Assembly: GCA_938009335.1 (NCBI GenBank)
Contig: CALLHT010000214.1
Coordinates: 1 to 8,534 of the forward strand
DNA from: an uncultured Rhizobiaceae group bacterium
Lineage (GTDB): Bacteria; Pseudomonadota; Alphaproteobacteria; Rhizobiales; Rhizobiaceae
Length of the DNA: 8,534 bases
Direction of reading: 5' to 3'
Positions 1 through 5,996 of this stretch are shown here, one piece after another. The notes under the pieces are model-generated. The model did not search any database. It was not told where the DNA came from and saw nothing but the letters and a program-made list of their open reading frames with translations. Made by a program: the position numbers and the translations under genes. Each line of letters opens with the position of its first letter. The first letter of the stretch is position 1.

Positions 1-83
1 CCAATCGCAAAACTCGCCATCGCGAGCAGCATAAACATGCTGCCTTTGAGATTGTCTGCGCCATTATCGATTGGATTGGCCAT
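1..83 (-). CDS. DMT/EamA-family transporter, N-terminal fragment
   Basis: This is the first 27 codons of a leftward gene that continues beyond the left edge. The peptide begins MANPIDNGADNLKGS and runs into a hydrophobic stretch (MFMLLAMASFAI), which looks like a short cytoplasmic lead followed by the first membrane helix. That 'N-L-(K/R)-G-(S/A)' lead into a Met-rich helix is typical of DMT/EamA permeases, which export or exchange small metabolites through about ten helices. The start is the ATG read leftward from 83, with AAGGA about eight bases upstream on the same strand. An ATG two codons earlier in another frame stops after seven codons. The gene is divergent from the GGDEF-EAL gene. 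The family call rests on 27 residues and is an inference; another polytopic membrane protein is possible. The coding start itself is well supported. Confidence 0.55.
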   Translation of the reverse strand, partial: MANPIDNGADNLKGSMFMLLAMASFAI

Positions 84-208
84 TCATTGTCCTTGATGCG
101 TCTGCGTGAAATCCGCGCTTCGTGAATCCACTCGTTTTCCAGCCATCAGTTTAAGTCGCTGTGGCAATAAGTCATTAACCAATGGAAGAGAAACAGAGCT
201 GCAGAGCG

Positions 209-218
209 GATAATTATC
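209..218. promoter_or_regulatory. AT-rich perfect palindrome in divergent spacer
   Basis: GATAATTATC is a perfect ten-base palindrome near the middle of the 236-base spacer between the leftward transporter gene and the GGDEF-EAL gene. Its place between two divergent starts suits an operator, but a ten-base AT-rich palindrome can also arise by chance. I see no convincing -35/-10 pair elsewhere in this spacer. The rest contains a short AAT repeat (about 269-281) and the hairpin listed separately. Confidence 0.2.
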
Positions 219-290
219 AGACCTGTTTACCATTAATACGCACCTTACGCATAGGTTGGCTGCAACAAAAATAATAATAATAGCAGGGAG

Positions 291-308
291 CGAGACCAAA
301 TTGTCTCG
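291..308 (+). promoter_or_regulatory. Inverted repeat just upstream of the GGDEF-EAL ribosome binding site
   Basis: CGAGAC and GTCTCG form a perfect six-base inverted repeat around a six-base spacer (CAAATT). It ends one base before the likely Shine-Dalgarno sequence AAGGCGGG (310-317) of the gene starting at 320. In RNA it would be a small hairpin abutting the ribosome binding site; in DNA it could be a repressor site close to the transcription start. No T-run follows, so it is not a terminator. The function is inferred from position only. Confidence 0.3.
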
Positions 309-319
309 TAAGGCGGGTA

Positions 320-2488
320 ATGAGTAGCAGGCTCATCGCATATGCCAATGGAATTCAGTTTAGAGTTGTAATGCTCATCTCGGGCATTGCTCTTACACTG
401 ATGGCAGCGCAATTGGCGACAGATACCATATCAGAAACACGGAACGCCCAACGCGACCGCCTCCAAGAAGCGCTTTCTATGACGAATGTCGTTGCGCGCA
501 GCCTTGAGAAACAGTTTGATTATTTTGAGTTAAGCGAAATCGAGGGAATCCTGGAATCCGTTCGCACACGCTCGAATGTTGTCCAAGTCTTGGCAGTCGA
601 TGCTAACCGCACGTTTTTCCTGGATGGTGACCGCCTTACACCTACGCTTCTCGCGGCCGAGGATGTGCCGGATCAAGCTGAAGCTATTGCTAGCGGCGAA
701 ATGCAATATTCTGTCAAAGAGGCAGTCATTACCGTTGCGGAACCACTGGTGAACAATGGTGGCGTGATCGGTTCCATTATGATCCGCTATAAAAACCCTT
801 CATTTGCTGAAGTTGCATGGCCGATTGTTACAGCAAATCTTTCTTCTTCTATACCGGTTTTGATGATTGGCATCTTGCTGGCCGGTTTATTGTCTCGTCA
901 AATCACAGGCCCGCTAAGTAGGCTCTCAAAAGCAACGAATATGGTCGCCAATGGTGATCTCGATGTTGCCTTGCCCATCGAAGGCCCAAATGAAGTGAAA
1001 AGTTTGGGTAATTCCGTCTCTGATATGATCAAGACACTACGCTCAAACATCGAGCAAATTTACGAATTGGCCTATGTGGACCGCACCACACAACTGCCGA
1101 ACCGTGAGTTTTTCCGCAAAGAACTCACACGTGCCATTCGCCGTTGTGTCCGTCAGAAGACTACCGGGGCGTTGTTGTTTGTTGACCTCGATGGTTTCAA
1201 ACGGGTGAACGATACATTTGGTCACGATGTGGGCGACGTACTTCTCAGCCAATTTTCTGACCGTCTTGCCAATGTTCTTCGCGCTGAGGACTTGATCGGA
1301 TTTGATTCCGTGCCTTCTTCTGACGATGTTATGGAAGAAGAGAATGGTCAAAGAAGTAAGAAGCAAGTTCTTGCTCGTCTGGGAGGCGATGAATTTACCG
1401 TGCTTTTGTCTGAAATTCGTGAAGCAACGGATGCAGCGACCGTGTCTCAGCGCATTATTGCAGCAGTTTCAGAGCCATTTGAAATCAACGGATCAAAAAT
1501 TTCTATTGGTGCATCTGTTGGTATTGCAGCCTTCCCGCAGGATGGGTCTGACTATCAGACGATTTTAAAAAGCGCTGATATGGCGATGTATCAAGCCAAG
1601 GAAGAGGGCAAAAACACATACCGATTCTTCTCAGAGTCGCTTAACCTTGAAGCGACCAGACGTGTTGAGATTGAAACAGACCTGCGCACGGCTCTTGATA
1701 AGGGAGACCAACTGGAGCTTTACTATCAACCGAAAGTGTCGTGTGCCGATGGTCGCCCGAAATCTGTTGAGGCATTGATCCGTTGGAAGCATCCTGAAAA
1801 AGGCATGGTTCAGCCATTGGAGTTTATTCGTATTGCTGAAGACTGCGGTTTGATTTTGCCATTGGGTCGTTGGGTCTTGGAGGAAGCATGTCGTCAAATC
1901 GTGAAGTTTGATGCAATGGGTCTGGGAGTTTCCATTGCGGTTAATATCTCGACTGCTCAGTTTGAACGTCCAGATCTTGCTCAAACCGTTATCGACGTTC
2001 TTGAGGCGACAGGCGCAAACCCGCATAGCCTTGAGCTTGAGTTGACGGAAAGCATGGCGATGCAAAATCCGGCATTGGCAATTAAACATATTGAAGCGCT
2101 TAAAACGCTGGGTGTTCGATTTGCGATTGATGATTTTGGTACCGGGTATTCTAATCTGTCCCAGCTCTCAAAACTGCCATTTGACGTGTTCAAGATTGAT
2201 CGCTCGTTTGTTGATATGCTCAACAACGATGAAGATGAGCATGGACGCGTGATCGTTAGAACCATTCTCGCCATGGCGAACAGTTTGAACTATGAAACTG
2301 TGGCTGAGGGCGTTGAAACGCTGAAGCAGTTTGAGTTTTTGGCTGACCATGGATGTACGTTTGCGCAAGGGTACTACTTTGCCCGCCCATTGCCTGCTGA
2401 TGACTTTGTAGACTGGATCAAGGGTTGGAAACCAGCTTCAGTTTCCAGCAGCAAGAAAGTTGTGAAGCTGAAGCGAAAAGTGTCTTAA
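320..2488 (+). CDS. Membrane-bound GGDEF-EAL protein (c-di-GMP turnover)
   Basis: A 722-residue inner-membrane signalling protein that makes and/or degrades cyclic di-GMP. Seen in order: transmembrane helix about 15-34; a roughly 135-residue periplasmic sensor region without a recognisable motif; second helix about 174-192; HAMP linker about 192-242; GGDEF domain from about 250 with V-D-L-D-G-F at 288-293 and an intact GGDEF at 355-359; EAL domain from about 450 to 700. The EAL domain has EAL at 484-486, DDFGTGYS from 604, K-I-D-R after it, AEGVET at 662-667 and QGYYF near the end, so the usual metal and catalytic positions are all present and phosphodiesterase activity is likely. An RxxD at 321-324 resembles the product-inhibition I-site, but it is separated from GGDEF by about 25 extra residues rich in Asp, Glu and Ser. 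The C-terminus is a short Lys-rich tail. AAGGCGGG precedes the start. Whether the cyclase half is active cannot be told from sequence. Confidence 0.95.
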   Translation: MSSRLIAYANGIQFRVVMLISGIALTLMAAQLATDTISETRNAQRDRLQEALSMTNVVARSLEKQFDYFELSEIEGILESVRTRSNVVQVLAVDANRTFFLDGDRLTPTLLAAEDVPDQAEAIASGEMQYSVKEAVITVAEPLVNNGGVIGSIMIRYKNPSFAEVAWPIVTANLSSSIPVLMIGILLAGLLSRQITGPLSRLSKATNMVANGDLDVALPIEGPNEVKSLGNSVSDMIKTLRSNIEQIYELAYVDRTTQLPNREFFRKELTRAIRRCVRQKTTGALLFVDLDGFKRVNDTFGHDVGDVLLSQFSDRLANVLRAEDLIGFDSVPSSDDVMEEENGQRSKKQVLARLGGDEFTVLLSEIREATDAATVSQRIIAAVSEPFEINGSKISIGASVGIAAFPQDGSDYQTILKSADMAMYQAKEEGKNTYRFFSESLNLEATRRVEIETDLRTALDKGDQLELYYQPKVSCADGRPKSVEALIRWKHPEKGMVQPLEFIRIAEDCGLILPLGRWVLEEACRQIVKFDAMGLGVSIAVNISTAQFERPDLAQTVIDVLEATGANPHSLELELTESMAMQNPALAIKHIEALKTLGVRFAIDDFGTGYSNLSQLSKLPFDVFKIDRSFVDMLNNDEDEHGRVIVRTILAMANSLNYETVAEGVETLKQFEFLADHGCTFAQGYYFARPLPADDFVDWIKGWKPASVSSSKKVVKLKRKVS

Positions 2489-2495
2489 GGCTTCA
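2434..2495. repeat. Alternating GCTTCA/TGAAGC short inverted repeats at a convergent gene end
   Basis: AGCTTCAG (2434-2441), TGAAGCTGAAGC (2463-2474) and GCTTCA (2490-2495) can pair in competing ways, for example 2435-2441 with 2468-2474, or 2469-2474 with 2490-2495. They span the end of the GGDEF-EAL gene, the four-base gap and the stop codon of gph. A weak bidirectional terminator is possible, since the + strand is moderately T-rich after 2495. There is no clean U-tract, so the role is uncertain. Confidence 0.25.
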
Positions 2496-3164
2496 ATGTT
2501 GCTTTGTTATCTTTGTAATCGCGTTTGGCAGTTCTGAGAAATGGTCGATCACATGCGTTGCGCCCAGTTGCGCAGCGGGGACCGTAGTATATCCAAAGGT
2601 AACTGCAACGCTTGGAATTTTGGCATTTATCGCGGCGTTGATATCGGTTTCTGAATCTCCGATCATGATCGCATGTTCAAGCTGATGCCCAGCCAATTGA
2701 GCGGTTTTTTCAAGGTGACGAGCGTCTGGCTTTCTGAAATCAAAACTGTCTCCACCTGTGATTGCTTTAAAGCGATCCGATACGCCCAGTTGATCAAGCA
2801 GTGGAACAGCCATTGAGTGCTTCTTGTTTGTGCAAACTGCGAATTCGAAGCCGACATTCTCGAGTCTATCCATCGCATCCAGCACCCCGTCAAAAAGGCG
2901 CGTTTCGTTTACGAGATTGTTGAAATAATCAACCAGAAACGCTTCAAATAACTCGTTGTGCAATTCTTCATTGAGAGCGACTTTCTCCAATTCAAAAGCA
3001 CTGGCAATCATGGCTTTTGCGCCATGCCCAATAATCTGCCCGAGATGGGATATGCCCATGGGGGCAATGCCATGAGGTTCAGTGATCCGATTGAGTGTCG
3101 CGAGAAGGTCGGGGGCAGTATGCGCCAGAGTGCCGTCCAGATCGAATATTATCAATGAATACAT
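2493..3164 (-). CDS. gph: HAD-family phosphatase, phosphoglycolate phosphatase type
   Basis: A 223-residue cytoplasmic HAD hydrolase, the usual length for phosphoglycolate phosphatase, which dephosphorylates 2-phosphoglycolate formed during DNA repair or by oxygenase activity. All four HAD motifs are visible: D8-L-D10-G-T (nucleophile and acid/base), T112 in V-C-T-N-K, K145 in R-K-P-D, and G169-D-S-E-T-D174 for Mg binding. An alpha-helical cap lies between motifs I and II (about 18-85). The family usually reads D-G-T-L-x-D-(S/T)-x-P-D-L; here H15 replaces that Asp. The start is the ATG read from 3164, because the motif I strand begins at residue 4, as in relatives. The ribosome binding site is weak. 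The reading frame stays open another 104 codons upstream, across the divergent rpiA, but that part has no HAD character. The family is certain; the exact substrate is inferred. Confidence 0.88.
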   Translation of the reverse strand: MYSLIIFDLDGTLAHTAPDLLATLNRITEPHGIAPMGISHLGQIIGHGAKAMIASAFELEKVALNEELHNELFEAFLVDYFNNLVNETRLFDGVLDAMDRLENVGFEFAVCTNKKHSMAVPLLDQLGVSDRFKAITGGDSFDFRKPDARHLEKTAQLAGHQLEHAIMIGDSETDINAAINAKIPSVAVTFGYTTVPAAQLGATHVIDHFSELPNAITKITKQH

Positions 3165-3179
3165 GATTTGCGAGTCTTG

Positions 3180-3209
3180 TTGATTGTCTAAATTTGCATT
3201 GGTTAGGCT
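3180..3209 (+). promoter_or_regulatory. Candidate rpiA promoter (weak)
   Basis: TTGATT at 3180-3185 and TAGGCT at 3204-3209 are separated by 18 bases, a partial match to a sigma-70-type -35/-10 pair, and lie 31 bases before the first rpiA ATG. The 76-base spacer between gph and rpiA must hold promoters for both directions. I see no clearer candidate on either strand. Confidence 0.2.
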
Positions 3210-3240
3210 GGTATCGGCGTGGTAACACAGCGCTAAATGA

Positions 3241-3948
3241 ATGGCGAAGCAAAAGTTGAATTTGAACATGAGTCTTGAACTGAAAATTGAGGCTGCCGCT
3301 GCTGCCCTCGAACTGGTTGAAGAGGGTATGCGTTTGGGAATCGGCACCGGTTCCACCGCCGATGAATTTACCAAGCTGCTAGGCGCAAAAGTCGCGAATG
3401 GTTTCAAAATAACCGGGGTTCCAACGTCTGAAAGAACCCGTGAACTTTGTGAGTCGTTTTCCATTCCACTCGCCACTCTTGAAGAGATGCCGGAACTGGA
3501 CCTGGTTGTTGACGGTGCCGATGAAGTTGATCATCAATTTCAGCTTATAAAGGGCGGAGGCGGCGCATTGTTGCGTGAGAAAATCGTAGCAAATGCCAGC
3601 GAGAAGATGGCGGTCATCGCTGATGATTCCAAATTGGTTGACACTCTTGGGGTTTTCCCGCTGCCGATAGAGGTTAACCCATTCGGGCTCAAGGCAACTT
3701 GGAACGCAATTGAAAAATGTATTTCCGAATTGGGACTGGAAGCGCCGTTAGCGTTGCGTGGAGGCGGTAGTCCTTTCGTCACAGATGGTGGACATTACAT
3801 CATAGACGCTTCTTTTGGCCACATTTCCGATGCTTCTGCACTTTCTGACAGCTTGTTAAACATCCCCGGTGTGGTAGAACACGGATTGTTTTTAGGCTAT
3901 GCAGATGTTGTATTTTTGGCTGGGGAAGCAGGCGTACGCCGACTTTGA
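3241..3948 (+). CDS. rpiA: Ribose-5-phosphate isomerase A
   Basis: RpiA interconverts ribulose-5-phosphate and ribose-5-phosphate in the non-oxidative pentose phosphate pathway, supplying nucleotide and aromatic precursors. The 235-residue product has the family signatures in order: G-T-G-S-T-A at 35-40 (phosphate binding), D91-G-A-D94-E (matching E. coli Asp81 and Asp84), K104-G-G-G-G (E. coli Lys94) and R-E113-K (E. coli Glu103, the catalytic base). It is complete to the C-terminus. The start is ambiguous. The ATG at 3241 is the first, but the ATG at 3268 (giving M-S-L-E-L-K-I) matches the usual RpiA N-terminus and yields 226 residues. Neither has a strong Shine-Dalgarno. The gene is divergent from gph and runs into the DUF2059 gene 35 bases downstream with no terminator between, so the two are probably co-transcribed. 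Confidence 0.95.
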   Translation: MAKQKLNLNMSLELKIEAAAAALELVEEGMRLGIGTGSTADEFTKLLGAKVANGFKITGVPTSERTRELCESFSIPLATLEEMPELDLVVDGADEVDHQFQLIKGGGGALLREKIVANASEKMAVIADDSKLVDTLGVFPLPIEVNPFGLKATWNAIEKCISELGLEAPLALRGGGSPFVTDGGHYIIDASFGHISDASALSDSLLNIPGVVEHGLFLGYADVVFLAGEAGVRRL

Positions 3949-3968
3949 TTAAGAGCGACGCTTTATTT

Positions 3969-3973
3969 AGGAG
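3969..3973 (+). promoter_or_regulatory. Ribosome binding site that decides the DUF2059 start
   Basis: AGGAG lies ten bases before the ATG at 3984. It supports that ATG over the in-frame TTG at 3945, which overlaps the rpiA stop codon and would add 13 charged residues in front of a signal peptide. Confidence 0.75.
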
Positions 3974-3983
3974 AAATAACCTT

Positions 3984-4496
3984 ATGAAATTCACACGTTC
4001 AGTTATGCTGACATTCAAGGCGCTGGTTCTGGCGGGAGTGGTGCTATTCATCTCCATCTATACCGTTGCAGCCCAGGAAATTACACCGGAGCATAACAAA
4101 GCCGCGAAGGCAGCGATGGTTGCAACGGGTGCGACCAGCAGGCTTGATGGAATTTTGCCGGAAATTGCTTCTTTTACAAAAGCTGGATTGATCGCCAATC
4201 GTCCTGACATCGAAGCGGAGATTTCCAATATCGTAGATGAAACTGCGATATCGCTTGCTGCTCGTCGTGGAGCTTTGGAAGAAGAAGTCGCGGCAATTTA
4301 CACCCAAATGTTCACACAGGCAGAGCTTGAAAGTATCGCGACGTTTTTTACAAGCGAAGCGGGTATCAAGTTCCTGAACTTGACACCAAACCTGTTTAGG
4401 CAGGTGGATGAGGTTTCCAAGGTTTGGCGCACTGGAATTACACGCGACATGTCGCGGACTGTTCAAGAGAAAATGAAGGAGCAGGGCCTACAATAG
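3984..4496 (+). CDS. Exported DUF2059-domain protein
   Basis: A 170-residue protein of unknown function. Residues 1-30 form a Sec-type signal peptide: basic MKFTR lead, hydrophobic core about 10-27, and a probable cleavage after T-V-A-A, just before Q31. No further membrane helix follows, so the mature protein should be periplasmic. The mature part is helical and charged. Its C-terminal half carries the DUF2059 pattern: an A-x-I-Y-x-x-M-F-T-x-x-E-L segment followed by F-F-T-S-E-A-G-x-K-F and L-x-P. No catalytic or metal-binding motif is visible. It sits 35 bases after rpiA and ends just before a strong terminator, so it is the last gene of a two-gene unit. As far as I recall, a DUF2059 gene between rpiA and gor recurs in rhizobia; I cannot check this here. 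Its biochemical role is unknown. Confidence 0.88.
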   Translation: MKFTRSVMLTFKALVLAGVVLFISIYTVAAQEITPEHNKAAKAAMVATGATSRLDGILPEIASFTKAGLIANRPDIEAEISNIVDETAISLAARRGALEEEVAAIYTQMFTQAELESIATFFTSEAGIKFLNLTPNLFRQVDEVSKVWRTGITRDMSRTVQEKMKEQGLQ

Positions 4497-4532
4497 GTGT
4501 TGTCAGTCTGAGTTCCCAAGTTTATTAAGATT

Positions 4533-4564
4533 AAGGCTCGGATGTTTTCCGGGCCTTTTCTTTT
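4533..4564 (+). terminator. Rho-independent terminator after rpiA-DUF2059
   Basis: AAGGCTCGG (4533-4541) pairs with CCGGGCCTT (4549-4557) as a nine-base stem with one G-U pair around a seven-base loop. The run TTTTCTTTT follows directly. It lies 36 bases after the DUF2059 stop and separates that unit from gor, which therefore needs its own promoter. Confidence 0.88.
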
Positions 4565-4579
4565 GTGATGCGTAATCAC
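4565..4579. promoter_or_regulatory. Inverted repeat between terminator and gor start
   Basis: GTGAT and ATCAC flank a five-base centre (GCGTA), 25 bases before the gor ATG and directly after the terminator T-run. It resembles a CRP/FNR-type half-site pair (TGTGA...TCACT), but the spacing between half-sites is seven bases rather than the six of the consensus. A regulator of gor could bind here, or the match may be chance. The gor ribosome binding site AGGA (4593-4596) is well placed, eight bases before the ATG. Confidence 0.3.
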
Positions 4580-4604
4580 TTCAACACATATCAGGATATT
4601 TCCT

Positions 4605-5996
4605 ATGGCGAATTTTGACTATGATTTCTTTGTGATTGGTGGCGGCTCCGGTGGTGTTCGAGCAGGGCGCTTAATTGCCGGGATGGGAAAACGTGTCGGG
4701 ATTGCTGAGGAATATCGTTGGGGCGGAACATGTGTCATTCGTGGCTGTGTGCCTAAGAAGTTGATGGTGTATGCGTCCAGTTTTTCTGAAGAGTTTGAGG
4801 CGGCTGCCGGCTTCGGTTGGTCTGTTGGGGAAAGTTCGTTTGATTGGAAAACGCTGATTGCTAATAAAGATGCTGAGATCGCGAGGCTTGAGGGACTGTA
4901 TCAGAAAGGTCTCGATAATAATGGTGCTGATATCATCAATAGCCGGGCAGAGCTTAGAGGGCCGAATGAGGTTTATCTGACTGCGCAAGACAAGACCGTA
5001 ACTGCGGAAAAGATCTTGATCGCCGTCGGGGGAACGCCAACCCGCGATGCAGGGGTTGAGGGGAGCGATCTCTGTATCACTTCCGATGAAGTGTTCCATC
5101 TGGAAGAATTGCCTGAGGAAATCGTTATCAATGGCGGTGGCTATATCGCGGTAGAATTCGCCGGCATCTTTGCAGGGCTTGGCAGTAAAGTAACGCTAAT
5201 TTATCGCGGCGAAGAAATTTTGCGCGGCTTTGATGGTGATCTGAGAACGCTTCTGCACCAGGAGATGGAAGAGCGCGGCATTACCGTGATCTGCAATGAG
5301 GTTTTCACCAGAATTGAAAAACAAGATGGCGGTAAGCTTGTTGCGCATACATCTGGTGGCAAGCAATTATCGGCTGATCAGATCATGCTTGCCATTGGTC
5401 GTGGCCCCGCAACGGATGGTTTGGGTCTGGAAACCGCTGGAATTGAAACCGATAAACGCGGCTTCATCAAAGTTGATGCGTATTCAAAGACCAGCGTGGA
5501 GAACATTTGGGCGGTAGGTGATGTGACGAACCGGGTTGCGCTGACGCCAGTCGCGATTCATGAATCCATGTGCCTGATAGAGACAGAGTTCAAGAATAAT
5601 CCTACCAAGCCTGACCACGATTTGATCGCAACCGCGGTGTTTTCTCAGCCTGAAATAGGCACTATTGGCCTTGGCGAAGAAGAAGCCGCTGAACGCTATG
5701 CTGAACTTGAAGTGTATCGCGCGCACTTTAGGCCAATGAAAAACACGCTTTCTGGTGCAAGCGACAAAATGCTGATGAAAATTATTGTCGATGCTAAAAC
5801 GGATCGCGTGGTTGGCTTGCATATTATGGGGCATTCTGCGGGCGAAATGGCGCAATCACTTGGTGTAGCGATTAAAATGGGTGCGACGAAAGCTGATTTT
5901 GATCGTACCATGGCTGTTCACCCGACCGCAGCAGAGGAGTTGGTGACCATGTATTCGCCGTCCTACCGCGTTGTAAACGGAGAGCGGGTTGAATGA
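4605..5996 (+). CDS. gor: Glutathione-disulfide reductase
   Basis: A cytoplasmic flavoenzyme that reduces glutathione disulfide to two glutathione with NADPH, protecting against oxidative stress. The 463-residue length is typical. Seen: the FAD dinucleotide-binding G-G-G-S-G-G at 12-17; the redox-active disulfide G-T-C43-V-I-R-G-C48-V-P-K-K; a second nucleotide fold G-G-G-Y-I-A at 177-182; arginines R201 and R207 after the Y-R-G-E-E turn, matching E. coli Arg198 and Arg204, which select NADPH over NADH; the FAD contact A-V-G-D306; and H439-P-T-A-A-E444 at the dimer interface, the catalytic acid/base pair. These points favour glutathione reductase over lipoamide dehydrogenase or mercuric reductase. 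The gene lies behind a terminator, so it has its own promoter. Its TGA overlaps the ATG of the next gene by four bases, so the two are likely one operon with coupled translation. Confidence 0.95.
   Translation: MANFDYDFFVIGGGSGGVRAGRLIAGMGKRVGIAEEYRWGGTCVIRGCVPKKLMVYASSFSEEFEAAAGFGWSVGESSFDWKTLIANKDAEIARLEGLYQKGLDNNGADIINSRAELRGPNEVYLTAQDKTVTAEKILIAVGGTPTRDAGVEGSDLCITSDEVFHLEELPEEIVINGGGYIAVEFAGIFAGLGSKVTLIYRGEEILRGFDGDLRTLLHQEMEERGITVICNEVFTRIEKQDGGKLVAHTSGGKQLSADQIMLAIGRGPATDGLGLETAGIETDKRGFIKVDAYSKTSVENIWAVGDVTNRVALTPVAIHESMCLIETEFKNNPTKPDHDLIATAVFSQPEIGTIGLGEEEAAERYAELEVYRAHFRPMKNTLSGASDKMLMKIIVDAKTDRVVGLHIMGHSAGEMAQSLGVAIKMGATKADFDRTMAVHPTAAEELVTMYSPSYRVVNGERVE

Noticed and set aside
269..281. 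AAT trinucleotide repeat as a phase-variation tract
   Set aside because: Only about four units, outside the coding region, and too short to suggest slippage control.
84..299. Leftward open frame of 71 codons in the divergent spacer
   Set aside because: No ribosome binding site, no recognisable domain, and it fills the promoter spacer just upstream of the transporter start; its composition looks non-coding.
1631..2089. 152-codon antisense frame within the EAL domain
   Set aside because: A shadow of a strongly supported coding frame, with no family resemblance and no ribosome binding site.
3165..3476. N-terminal extension of the gph frame by 104 codons
   Set aside because: It lies antisense to the start of rpiA, has no HAD features, and the family N-terminus begins exactly at the internal ATG read from 3164.
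3945..3983. TTG start for the DUF2059 gene overlapping the rpiA stop
   Set aside because: The ATG at 3984 has a strong AGGAG and starts a normal signal peptide; the TTG start would bury it behind charged residues.
4564..4580. Canonical CRP binding site upstream of gor
   Set aside because: The half-sites look right, but there are seven bases between TGTGA and TCACT instead of six, so I record only an unspecified inverted repeat.
4671..5099. 142-codon antisense frame within gor
   Set aside because: A shadow of gor; the translated peptide has no recognisable pattern.
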